A program made the translations under genes and the position numbers. A DNA stretch of 64,000 nucleotides from Flavobacteriales bacterium (lineage in GTDB: Bacteria > Bacteroidota > Bacteroidia > Flavobacteriales_F > PHOS-HE28). This document shows positions 35,618 through 43,492 of this stretch, piece by piece. The stretch is taken from contig JAEUSY010000061.1 of the NCBI GenBank assembly GCA_016788295.1, positions 62,001-126,000 of the forward strand. The letters are read 5' to 3'. Each line of letters starts with the position of its first letter. Positions within the stretch are counted from its first letter, which is position 1. The notes below the pieces were generated by a model. It was not told where the DNA came from and searched no databases. It saw only the letters and a program-made list of their open reading frames with translations.

Positions 35618-36721
35618 ATGCACATTGCCCTGTGTACCGACGGTGTGTTCCCACTGGCCATGGGCGGCATGCAGCGGCATTCAAGGCTTTTGGCCGAGGA
35701 ATTGGCACGCACGCCAGGTGTTCGGCTAACGGTCATCCATCCACATACGGCACCGATCTTCGACGCTCGGCTGGGCATCACAGAGGTAACGGTTGAGCCG
35801 ATCGATACAGCGCGATTCTACCTGCGCGAACTGTGGCGGTACAGCGAACGGGTGGCAAAGGTCCTGGACCGCATCTCGCCGGACGTCGTGCTATCGCAGG
35901 GTTACACCGTATGGAGCGGCATCGAGCGGTTCTCCCACAAGCTCATCGTTAATCCGCATGGTCTTGAGATGTTCCAGGGGATCACGCTGCGCGACCAGCT
36001 GATCGGTGCGCCGTTCCGGTTCACGCTTCGTCATATCCTTCGGCGTGCGGCGATCTGCATTTCGCTCGGTGGCCGCCTGACACCGATCCTTCAACAGCAG
36101 GTGAAAGGTGTGCACACACGGGTGATCACGGTGCCCAATGCCGTGCATGTGCCCGAGGTCATGCCGGCCTATCCCGTGGATGGTGGTCCGTTGCGATTGC
36201 TCTTCGTAGGGCGTTTTGCCTTCAACAAGGGATTGGACCTGTTGATCCAAGTGGCGCGTCGGTTGGAAGGTGAAGGCAAGGGTGATGTGGTGCACTTCCT
36301 GCTTGCTGGTGATGGGCCGCTCATGGCCGAGATCAAGGCCAACGGCGTTCCGGCCAACGTTGAACTACTGGGCAAGATCGATGATGAAGGTCTGTTCAAG
36401 GCCTATCACCACTGCCACGCCTTGGTACTACCCACGCGATTTGAGGGCATGCCCACCGTTGTGCTGGAGGCCATGGCACAGGCAAGGCCGGCCATCGTGA
36501 GCGATGTGGGCGCCACTGCAGAGCTTATTGATGGCTCCACTGGCCGCCTGCTGCCCAAGGGCGATGTGGATGCGCTCTACCAAGCGGTGATCGACCTGGC
36601 CAGCCTATCCGTGTCCGCACGTGCGAAGCTCGGCCGTGCGGCATGGGAGAAGGCACGTGCTCAGTATACCTGGTCGGCCGTGGCGGCAAGAACATTGGCG
36701 CTGGCGAAAGAGCTGCGTTAG
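35618..36721 (+). CDS. Glycosyltransferase family 4
   Basis: 367 residues. MHIALCTDGVFPLAMGGMQR starts the GT-B fold; the donor half reads RLLFVGRFAFNKGLDLLIQV, LLAGDGPLMAEIKANG and LPTRFEGMPTVVLEAMAQA (E-x7-E). ATG at 35618 is preferred over one at 35603, which would overlap the epimerase gene and add residues before the fold. Last gene before the convergent secreted-protein operon. Confidence 0.92.
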   Translation: MHIALCTDGVFPLAMGGMQRHSRLLAEELARTPGVRLTVIHPHTAPIFDARLGITEVTVEPIDTARFYLRELWRYSERVAKVLDRISPDVVLSQGYTVWSGIERFSHKLIVNPHGLEMFQGITLRDQLIGAPFRFTLRHILRRAAICISLGGRLTPILQQQVKGVHTRVITVPNAVHVPEVMPAYPVDGGPLRLLFVGRFAFNKGLDLLIQVARRLEGEGKGDVVHFLLAGDGPLMAEIKANGVPANVELLGKIDDEGLFKAYHHCHALVLPTRFEGMPTVVLEAMAQARPAIVSDVGATAELIDGSTGRLLPKGDVDALYQAVIDLASLSVSARAKLGRAAWEKARAQYTWSAVAARTLALAKELR

Positions 36722-36745
36722 TCAGGTGCCGGCCAAGGATCTTGG

Positions 36746-37531
36746 TCAGCGCGAATAACAGCACCGGGACACGATGGGGAGCGTGGTATCGGTGGCCAAT
36801 CGAGTGCTTGCGGCGGCGCAGCTGTTCTGCAAAGCCATACGGATATTGCCATCCTCGTTGGCCGAGTCGCGTGTCCATTCCCAATTGCCCACCATGTTGT
36901 TGAGCCCGAGCGAGCTCGCTGCCACGCATGCTGCGTAGAGCTCGCCCCAACTGCACAGCCTCCGGTCCGCTGAAATGCAGGCCAAACTTGCCTGAAAGTA
37001 GTTGGAGGCCCCTCGTTCATCGGGCTCGATACAATATTGCTCGTTCACGGCGACCATGCCATCCGGACAGGAGCGACGGGCATTGGCGCGTCCGTTCATC
37101 ACGTGATATGCGGCACCATCGTAGACCAACGAAAGGATCGTCCCCGCAGGGTAGGCATCTCCGGCCAGAGGCACTCCGGGTGCGGCAAGCACAGGCACGG
37201 CGGCCTGGTCGTTCACTTCGAGTGAGACGAGGCCACCAGAGGCCGAAGGTGTCGTTACCAATAATTGTGTGCCTGCTGTGGCGGGTCCGACCAATGCGGG
37301 TAGAACGGCGTGCCAATTGGCCCCGTTCAGCGTTGTGTTGGCATTGCGGTGCTGCCCGGTCTGTTCCGTTCCAGTGGCAAGCACGGCGCTTGGTGCGATA
37401 CTGGCGGGTAGCCCGGTGACCTGCCGCTGTTCAGGTCCGGTCCCCGTAAGCTGTACAGGGCGGTCAACGCTCACTTGGGCAAGTGTTGTGCAGGCAAGCA
37501 CCAACGTGAGTGATGTGCTAAAGGTCCTCAT
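36746..37531 (-). CDS. Secreted protein, tail-fibre-like plus FGE/C-type-lectin-like (paralogue C)
   Basis: 261 residues with a signal peptide (to about residue 19). N-terminal half: VDRPVQLTGTGPEQRQVTGL then SLVYDGAAYHVMNG, resembling phage tail-fibre domains that end in an LVYDGTxFxLL strand. C-terminal half: YCIEPDERG, RRLCSWGELYAAC, MVGNWEWTRDSAN and a final SRCCYSR. The cysteine spacing and the NWEW-x-D motif recall formylglycine-generating-enzyme/sulfatase-modifying domains, a C-type-lectin-like fold. Last of three paralogues, joined by ATGA. Probably a surface or secreted binding protein; enzyme activity is unlikely to be judged from this. Confidence 0.7.
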   Translation of the reverse strand: MRTFSTSLTLVLACTTLAQVSVDRPVQLTGTGPEQRQVTGLPASIAPSAVLATGTEQTGQHRNANTTLNGANWHAVLPALVGPATAGTQLLVTTPSASGGLVSLEVNDQAAVPVLAAPGVPLAGDAYPAGTILSLVYDGAAYHVMNGRANARRSCPDGMVAVNEQYCIEPDERGASNYFQASLACISADRRLCSWGELYAACVAASSLGLNNMVGNWEWTRDSANEDGNIRMALQNSCAAASTRLATDTTLPIVSRCCYSR

Positions 37532-38301
37532 CGCTTGTGGTAGCAGCAACGGGTTTCGGCCACACGGACCAACAGAACGCTTTCAGAGCGATGGCTTGTA
37601 CAGGTGAATCGGCCGGCCTGGTCAGCGGTGTGCGAATGGTTCGAGGTATCATCGATCCATTCCCATTCGTTGAACATGCCTGTGAGCTGCGTACCCACCA
37701 GGCTGCATGCTGCACTGTATTCGTCCAATGTGCACAGTTTGCCGCCACGCCTCGCGCAGCGGTCCATGGCCTGATAGATGAGCTGCCCTGCCACCGTGGT
37801 CTGGTCTATACAGAAATTGCTGTTCACCGATATTGTGGCCGGTGGGCATTCCGGTTCGGGCAGGTTCAACAGGGTATAGCGGCCAGCTGCCACCAGTACT
37901 TCGGCTATGCGGCCGGTGGTCATCTGCCCCCAGGTCGGGTTCACGCCATCGGTGCGCAACAAGGGCATGGCCGCCCCACCTTGTATCCGGGCCCACAAGC
38001 GGCCGCTCATGTCCTGCGGAACAGCGAAACGTAAGAGCAGCCCATCCCTGACAGGAACAACTGTAGGTGTGGTGCTGAGTTCCAACGTATCGGCAATGCG
38101 TTGTGCAGTGCACCAGCGCCAGCCATCGCGAACAGCGGCTTCAACGGTCACCGCGGCATCGCTTTGTGCAGGCTGTCCAATGCCATCGATCCGGCGCTGG
38201 TCCTCAGGACCGGTCAGTCGTATCGGAACGTTCAGGTCCACTTGTGCCATAGTGGCCATTGCGCAAAGGGTCACCAGGCAGGAGGTGAGGAGCTGCTTCA
38301 T
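37528..38301 (-). CDS. Secreted protein, tail-fibre-like plus FGE/C-type-lectin-like (paralogue B)
   Basis: 257 residues, signal peptide ending MATMAQ. The start VDLNVPIRLTGPEDQRRIDG matches the other two paralogues. The middle is the most divergent of the three: a DGLLLRFAVPQDMSGRLWAR block instead of the usual segment. The C-terminal half keeps FCIDQ, GGKLCTLDEYSAAC, NEWEWIDDTSN and the end TRCCYHKR. Coupled by ATGA to both neighbours. Function unknown; ligand binding is inferred from the fold. Confidence 0.68.
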   Translation of the reverse strand: MKQLLTSCLVTLCAMATMAQVDLNVPIRLTGPEDQRRIDGIGQPAQSDAAVTVEAAVRDGWRWCTAQRIADTLELSTTPTVVPVRDGLLLRFAVPQDMSGRLWARIQGGAAMPLLRTDGVNPTWGQMTTGRIAEVLVAAGRYTLLNLPEPECPPATISVNSNFCIDQTTVAGQLIYQAMDRCARRGGKLCTLDEYSAACSLVGTQLTGMFNEWEWIDDTSNHSHTADQAGRFTCTSHRSESVLLVRVAETRCCYHKR

Positions 38302-39083
38302 CGGTTGGTGCAGCATCGGTAACGCGCAGTGTTCGTGGGAAGACTGGTACCACCATAAGCACAGCCTGCGCTCTCTGGGTTCGTGGAACCGTCGCTTCCC
38401 TGGCCCACACGCTTGGCATCGGTGGCACTGTTGGCGGCGCTGTCCACCCACTCGAATGAAGGCACGGTGCCCATGAAGTCGGGAATGCTACGGCAGGCAT
38501 GGGTCCATTCAGAAAAAGTGCAGAGCCTTGCCCCCATCTGTGTACAGGCCTGTGCGGCGGAATAGAAGGTAAGTGCCGCACGCGAGGAGTCCTCAATGCA
38601 GAACTCCCGTGCCACCGCCCTGAACCCGGTACGGCAAGGCAGGTAGCTGTTCCCCAACAGCAGGAACATCGTGCCGTCGTAAACCAAACGGGCTGGAATG
38701 CCGGGGAACAGGTCCGCGCTGTCCAAGGGCAGACCGCCTTGTTTGGCCAGTGGGCGTGGTCCAAGTCCATTGAGGTCCAACTGTGCACCGGGTCGGTTGG
38801 CCTGTTGCGGAAGGATATGCACGACCATGCCGGCGGCATACGCATTCGGTGCTGGTGCCAGCGTTGCGGTCAGTACCGTGCTGCCGGTGGCCAGCGCATA
38901 GGTCGTGGCATTATCCCGGGCTGCGGCCAGGCTTACGGCGGCAGTGCTATCAACAGGGTCCGCCAAGCCGAGCACTTGTCTTTCGTCTTCGGTCCCGCCG
39001 TTCAGTACCAAGGGAACGGGAACATCCCATTGGCCTTGGGCAATGAACGCTGTGAAGAGGGTAAGTAGGGAGAGGGACCGCAT
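38298..39083 (-). CDS. Secreted protein, tail-fibre-like plus FGE/C-type-lectin-like (paralogue A)
   Basis: 261 residues, signal peptide to about residue 18. This paralogue shows the tail-fibre-like part best: LNGGTEDERQVLGLADPVDS, then LDLNGLGPRPLAKQGGLPLD and ARLVYDGTMFLLLG, a pattern common in phage collar and fibre proteins. The C-terminus has FCIEDSS, GARLCTFSEWTHAC, SFEWVDSAANSAT and the end YRCCTNR. The ATG at 39083 overlaps the upstream stop as TGATG; a GTG one codon earlier is also possible. Confidence 0.7.
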   Translation of the reverse strand: MRSLSLLTLFTAFIAQGQWDVPVPLVLNGGTEDERQVLGLADPVDSTAAVSLAAARDNATTYALATGSTVLTATLAPAPNAYAAGMVVHILPQQANRPGAQLDLNGLGPRPLAKQGGLPLDSADLFPGIPARLVYDGTMFLLLGNSYLPCRTGFRAVAREFCIEDSSRAALTFYSAAQACTQMGARLCTFSEWTHACRSIPDFMGTVPSFEWVDSAANSATDAKRVGQGSDGSTNPESAGCAYGGTSLPTNTARYRCCTNR

Positions 39084-39976
39084 CACGACTTAACAAAACG
39101 TTGGACATACATGGCGTTGATGCGCAGTAGATAGCAGCCAGACGGTAGGGTGCTGACATTGACGGTGAACGGTGCCTCAGCGAAAGCGCCGTTCTCTACC
39201 ACAGAGATGGTCCTTCCTGAAGCATCGAGCACCTCGATCCGGGTCAGATCGACCGGTGCGAGCGCTTGCACGTAGATCACCTCATGGGCAGCGGTGGGCC
39301 AAATGCGGAAGGGGCCGCTCGGCGCAATGCCAGCGAGCGCTGTTGTCTGGTCGGGGTCGAAGGCGGTGAGGTAGGTGCTGGTTCCTACAAGGCTTGTGGC
39401 AAGCGTTAGTGCCACCGCGTCGTTCACGGTGGGGATATCGGCCCACGGGCCGGCCAAGGAAGCGCTGATGTGGATGGATAGAACGTCAGGTGAAAGTCCG
39501 TTCAGTTCAGTGGCATCCAATCTGAGCGATACGCTGAATGGCACATCATCCAAGGTCGGGGCAGTAAGACCATACCATCGGGCAATGCTCTGTACCGGCC
39601 CACCTGCACTGCGCGGCATATGGCCACGCGTAAGCGTAAGGGTTCCGGAATTCGCTGGGATCGACACGGTGAGACCTAGTCCTCCTGGTTGCTGGTCCGT
39701 AACACCATTGGACAAAGGGAGCTCGCATCGTTCGGTGCCGATGCCGGTAATGGGACCGCCCACCGGTTCCTCCAGCCGCGCCTCTGTGCCCAGGTCCATG
39801 GAACCATTGTTCTCTAAGCTGGCTCCCGGGGCCAGGGTGTAGACGATAGGGCCTTGTATCACCACTGTGGTCCCGGGCAGTATGGTCATGCTACCATTGG
39901 CCAAGGACATGTTCGCGTCCTGTGCTCTCAGGGTCGGAATGATCAGTCCGGCGAGAAGTATGCTCAGTGACCGCAT
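39083..39976 (-). CDS. Secreted protein with T9SS type A C-terminal sorting domain
   Basis: 297 residues, signal peptide ending TLRAQ. The mature N-terminal part is a low-complexity beta region without a known family. The last roughly 80 residues form a type A sorting domain: FRIWPTAAHEVIYVQAL, RIEVLDASGRTISVVENG, VNVSTLPSGCYLLRI, ending KS. It should cross the outer membrane by type IX secretion. First gene of the four-gene operon; the three paralogues behind it lack a recognisable sorting domain, so it may be their surface partner. Confidence 0.8.
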   Translation of the reverse strand: MRSLSILLAGLIIPTLRAQDANMSLANGSMTILPGTTVVIQGPIVYTLAPGASLENNGSMDLGTEARLEEPVGGPITGIGTERCELPLSNGVTDQQPGGLGLTVSIPANSGTLTLTRGHMPRSAGGPVQSIARWYGLTAPTLDDVPFSVSLRLDATELNGLSPDVLSIHISASLAGPWADIPTVNDAVALTLATSLVGTSTYLTAFDPDQTTALAGIAPSGPFRIWPTAAHEVIYVQALAPVDLTRIEVLDASGRTISVVENGAFAEAPFTVNVSTLPSGCYLLRINAMYVQRFVKS

Positions 39977-39984
39977 GTGTGATG

Positions 39985-39992
39985 CGAAGTTA
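39985..39992 (-). promoter_or_regulatory. Promoter -7 box TAACTTCG for the secreted-protein operon
   Basis: TAACTTCG on the minus strand, 8 bases before the ATG at 39976. The same octamer precedes the inverted GT2 gene at 34600. Confidence 0.45.
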
Positions 39993-40034
39993 GTTGGCCA
40001 TGGGTTCCGTCACATGCCCTTTTGCAGGTCGTGT

Positions 40035-40042
40035 TAGCTTTG
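40035..40042 (+). promoter_or_regulatory. Promoter -7 box TAGCTTTG for the CotH-Wzy operon
   Basis: Exact TAnnTTTG, 19 bases before the ATG at 40062. Marks a second transcriptional start inside the glycan locus. Confidence 0.5.
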
Positions 40043-40061
40043 GCAACAAAGCTGAAGTAGC

Positions 40062-40460
40062 ATGGACCTGAAGGGGATCTTAGCCGACCACATGGGGCAT
40101 TTTACGCTGTACAATGTACCCAACATGTTGGTGGCCCTGCTGCTGTCAGCCGTTCTTGCCTACTATTTCAACACGTTGGGCATGCGCTCTACAGCCGTCC
40201 AAGCCCGCCAGATGGCCCTTTGGGCAGCAGTGACCGCATTGGGCGTTGGCTTTGTTCGCGCCCAGTTCCCCTTGGCCGTGGCCTTGCTTGCGTTGATCTT
40301 GTTGTTGCGCGCACCGGATATGCCGGCATCCGAGCGGTTGCCTTTGTTCGGTGCGTTGGTCATAGGAATGGGTTGTGGCAGTGGAGCCTCGTTGATCGTG
40401 GTGGCCCTGTTCGTGCCCTTTGTTCTGCTCGCAAGGTGGGCCACTGCCCTCAAGCACTGA
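40062..40460 (+). CDS. Small integral membrane protein, unknown function
   Basis: 132 residues with about four hydrophobic segments (MLVALLLSAVLAYYF, ALWAAVTALGVGFV, PLAVALLALILLLRA, GASLIVVALFVPFVLLA). No family recognised. It is the first gene of the unit that continues with CotH and the Wzy-like protein (14 bases to the next start), so it may be a membrane partner of one of these. Real-gene status rests on its promoter box, start and steady hydrophobic pattern. Confidence 0.65.
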   Translation: MDLKGILADHMGHFTLYNVPNMLVALLLSAVLAYYFNTLGMRSTAVQARQMALWAAVTALGVGFVRAQFPLAVALLALILLLRAPDMPASERLPLFGALVIGMGCGSGASLIVVALFVPFVLLARWATALKH

Positions 40461-40473
40461 GGTGGTCAGCACC

Positions 40474-42102
40474 ATGGCCATGAACACCCTTCTGCGCGGT
40501 CCGGGCTTGCTGCTTGCAGGCCTGTTCGTTGCGGTGTTGATGGCCCTTGCGTTCAGGGAGCCTGTCGTTGGTCTGGTTCCGGGTATCAATAATGACGGGC
40601 CGTTGTTCATCGTTGCGCCCAACGGAATGGTGGAGGTCCGCTCTCGGTCCGGTGAGCCTTTGCTTGTCTCTACACATGGCGACGGTTCGGCAGCTCGCAG
40701 GTATGGCGATCGGGCACAGGTTCGGGTGATTCCTGATAGGCGGGGCGCATCGGCACGGATCGCGGTTCCCACTTCACTGCAATGGCGTCATCCATTGTTC
40801 GGACTTCCGGCCGCAGGCGTGTTAGCGGCATCGGAGGATGGGGGGGCGTCCATGCGCATTCACACGGTGCCTGAGGTGGGCCACGGCGTGCTTCCCGTGC
40901 TTTCGCTCGTTGCGCCTGATGGGGCGTTCTTCGATCCGGACAGTGGTCTTCTCGTGGTCGGTCACACCATGCTGAATGCACCGCTGGAACTGGAGCGCAG
41001 CTATGCTCGCGATCCCCGGTTCTGGAAGTACCCTGGCAATTTTCACGGACGGGGTAAGGACTGGGAGCGAAGGGCCGTACTGCAGTGCTTGGGTGCGGAT
41101 GGAGGCGAAGAGTGGCAGGTCAAGGCCGGTGTCCGGATCAATGGTCAAATGACACGTGGGTTTCCGCAGCATGCGCTCCGTGTGCTGTTGGATGAACCGC
41201 TCCAAGCGGCTCCTTGGGGTGAAGGCTCGGCCGGGGCCACCTCCTTCGTGATCCGTGCTGCGGGTAACGATCAGGTAAAGGCCATGATGCGCGATGCCTA
41301 CCAACATGGCCTGTGTGATGGCCTGTTGTTCGAGGTGTCCAAGGCCATGCCCTGTGTGCTCTATATGAATGGGGCCTATTGGGGTGTGCATCACTTACGG
41401 CAGCGCATGGATGATGAGGAACTGGCACGCCGTTACAATGTAAAGGCGAAGAAGATCACCATTGTGGAGGATCTCGGAGTGCTGTACAAAGGCGATCCGA
41501 AGGCCCCGGACCAATTGTTGGGCCTAGTGGATAGCGTGGAACAATGGGATGGGCGTGCCCAGGAAGTGTGGCAGCACATCGAGGCGCAATTGGATGTGCC
41601 CGAGTTCCTGCAATACATGGCCGTCCAACTGGTGCTCGGTAATATGGATTGGCCACGGCAGAACGTGAAGTATTGGCGCTACGAGGGTAAGCCCATTGTG
41701 GGAACCAAGCTTGATGGCCGCTGGCACATGATCATGGGCGATAGCGACCTGGGCTTCGGAGCTGTGGCCCCCCCCGGCGGCGACATGTTCCAGAAACTGC
41801 GGCCCAAGGATTCCCCCACGGCGCGGCTCTTCATGGGGTTGATGCGTTCACCCGACATGCTGGCGCAGTTCAAGGTCATTGTGGAGGACCTGGTCTCAGG
41901 TCCGCTTTCAAGCAGCCGCTTGACCACCACACTGGACCACATGACCGGAACCATGGCGCCGGAAATGGAACGCCACACGGCACGCTGGCGAAAGCCGGTG
42001 GATGCTGCCCATTGGCAGCGTGAGGTGCAGGTGATGAGGGAATTCGCGGTCCAAAGACCCGGGGCGGTTCGCGCCCAGGTCCAAGAGTTCACCGGACAAT
42101 AG
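40474..42102 (+). CDS. CotH-type kinase family protein, membrane-anchored
   Basis: 542 residues. One N-terminal membrane segment (GLLLAGLFVAVLMALAF) places the body outside the cytoplasm. CotH blocks are present: GVRINGQMTRGFPQHALRV, LYMNGAYWGVHHLRQRMDDE and GRWHMIMGDSDLGFG, the last holding the acidic metal-binding residues. CotH proteins are atypical kinases; CotH of Bacillus phosphorylates spore-coat proteins. The substrate here is unknown, either a secreted protein or the polysaccharide. Upstream of the Wzy-like gene by 11 bases. Confidence 0.82.
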   Translation: MAMNTLLRGPGLLLAGLFVAVLMALAFREPVVGLVPGINNDGPLFIVAPNGMVEVRSRSGEPLLVSTHGDGSAARRYGDRAQVRVIPDRRGASARIAVPTSLQWRHPLFGLPAAGVLAASEDGGASMRIHTVPEVGHGVLPVLSLVAPDGAFFDPDSGLLVVGHTMLNAPLELERSYARDPRFWKYPGNFHGRGKDWERRAVLQCLGADGGEEWQVKAGVRINGQMTRGFPQHALRVLLDEPLQAAPWGEGSAGATSFVIRAAGNDQVKAMMRDAYQHGLCDGLLFEVSKAMPCVLYMNGAYWGVHHLRQRMDDEELARRYNVKAKKITIVEDLGVLYKGDPKAPDQLLGLVDSVEQWDGRAQEVWQHIEAQLDVPEFLQYMAVQLVLGNMDWPRQNVKYWRYEGKPIVGTKLDGRWHMIMGDSDLGFGAVAPPGGDMFQKLRPKDSPTARLFMGLMRSPDMLAQFKVIVEDLVSGPLSSSRLTTTLDHMTGTMAPEMERHTARWRKPVDAAHWQREVQVMREFAVQRPGAVRAQVQEFTGQ

Positions 42103-42113
42103 CCCGTACGGCC

Positions 42114-43472
42114 ATGCTGAAGATGCTCCGCGACGAATACCAGTTCATGGCCTTGGCCTTGATCTGGATCATGGCCGCTGTCTTCGCGGGCCCCATTGTA
42201 TTCGCGTTGCTGCCGCTCTCCATCCTCTTCATCCGCTCCCGCGAGATGTGGCCGGAGATGTTCTTTGGATTCCTGCTCGTGCTGGTGCTTTCCGATGTGG
42301 CCAAGGATGCCTTCGTGAGCATGAACGTGTTCAAGAGCGCGAAGAACACCTATATCGTTGTGCTTGCCGTGGTCTTCTTTCTGCACCGTGAACATTTTGC
42401 CCCATATGCCCGCGTGTTCGATCTGTTCCTGCCGTTCTTCCTGTTCAGCATCATACCGCTGATCTTCTCCAATACCATCCTGGTAGGCATCCAGAAGACG
42501 CTCTCCTACGCCCTGCTCTATCTCATTGTTCCCAATTTCGTTCTCTACAATTTCAGACGTAGCGGTTGGGAGTTCATACGGAACCTCATCTGGTTCATGG
42601 TCGTCATCCTTTTGGCCGGCCTTGTGACCTACTTGTATGGTGATTGGTACTCCCACGTGAACGGCCGGTTCCGCGGTCTCTTCGGCAATCCGAACGGGCT
42701 GGGGATCTTCTGTTATCTCACACTGGTGCTCGTGACCGTTGCGATCAGCATCAATCGCGGGCTCTTCGCGTTCTATGAAAAGGCGATCATCTACGGTGTG
42801 ATCCTTTACTTCCTTTTCTCTTCTGGTTCCCGGGCCTCTACCACTGCGGTTCTCATTTTCCTGGTCTTTCATCGCTTGGTGGCACGATCTCCATCGCTCG
42901 GGTTCGTTCTGTTCCTGGCCGCGTTGGGGGTAGGGGAGGTGGTCTCCTCCAACTTGCCTGCCATTGTTGAGGCCCTCGGTCTTGAGAAGTACTTCCGGTT
43001 GCGTACGTTGGAGAGCGGAAGCGGTCGATACTTCGCTTGGGAGTTCGCGTGGATCCACATCCAGGACTATTTCGTGCTCGGTGGTGGCTTCGGTAACGAC
43101 GAGTTCATTTTCCGTAAGCACCGTTTCTATCTGTGGCGCATGAACCACCAGGGCGGTGTACACAATTCCTACCTCTCCTTCTGGCTGGACGTGGGCATTG
43201 TTGGCCTGCTTATTTACCTCCGCAGTTTCCTGTTGATGTTCATCAAGGCCAGTAAGGCCGTTCCCATGAGCCTTGCTGTGATGTTCTCCACGTTGTTCTC
43301 CATCATGTACGAATCATGGCTCGTGGGTTCGCTCAATCCGTTCACCATTGTGCTACTTACCACCATGACCTTGGTCACCGAGGAGGAGATCTACGATTGG
43401 GAGCACCTCAGCGAGGCGGATGAGGCGACCCATGAAGCTTCCGACGGGGAGGTGGTCCCGGCCTTGGGCTGA
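42114..43472 (+). CDS. O-antigen ligase/polymerase-like membrane protein (Wzy/WaaL type)
   Basis: 452 residues, roughly eleven membrane segments. GRFRGLFGNPNGLGIFCYLT, SSGSRASTTAVL and the loop ending GGVHNSYLSFWLDVGIVGLL match the O-antigen ligase/polymerase family (large periplasmic loop with conserved Arg and His). A Wzy-like polymerase is unexpected beside a Wzm/Wzt exporter; a ligase role, joining finished chains to an acceptor, would fit better. The cytoplasmic tail is acidic (EEEIYDWEHLSEADE). Confidence 0.85.
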   Translation: MLKMLRDEYQFMALALIWIMAAVFAGPIVFALLPLSILFIRSREMWPEMFFGFLLVLVLSDVAKDAFVSMNVFKSAKNTYIVVLAVVFFLHREHFAPYARVFDLFLPFFLFSIIPLIFSNTILVGIQKTLSYALLYLIVPNFVLYNFRRSGWEFIRNLIWFMVVILLAGLVTYLYGDWYSHVNGRFRGLFGNPNGLGIFCYLTLVLVTVAISINRGLFAFYEKAIIYGVILYFLFSSGSRASTTAVLIFLVFHRLVARSPSLGFVLFLAALGVGEVVSSNLPAIVEALGLEKYFRLRTLESGSGRYFAWEFAWIHIQDYFVLGGGFGNDEFIFRKHRFYLWRMNHQGGVHNSYLSFWLDVGIVGLLIYLRSFLLMFIKASKAVPMSLAVMFSTLFSIMYESWLVGSLNPFTIVLLTTMTLVTEEEIYDWEHLSEADEATHEASDGEVVPALG

Positions 43473-43479
43473 AGCGGTT

Positions 43480-43486
43480 TACTTTG
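43480..43486 (+). promoter_or_regulatory. Promoter -7-like box TACTTTG before the CotH/beta-helix gene
   Basis: Seven-base version (TAnTTTG) one base shorter than the consensus, 6 bases before the ATG at 43493. Weak; the gene may simply be cotranscribed. Confidence 0.3.
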
Positions 43487-43492
43487 TCGGCC

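Noticed and set aside
36728-36745. Short inverted repeat CCAAG-GAT-CTTGG between convergent genes
   Set aside because: Only five base pairs and no T run; too weak to call a terminator.
36746-39976. Diversity-generating retroelement
   Set aside because: The C-type-lectin-like paralogues invited the idea, but no reverse transcriptase, template repeat or adenine-biased variable repeat is visible in the window.
41679-43163. Minus-strand open frame of 494 codons, Glu/His-rich
   Set aside because: Shadow of CotH and the Wzy-like gene, both with clear motifs on the plus strand.
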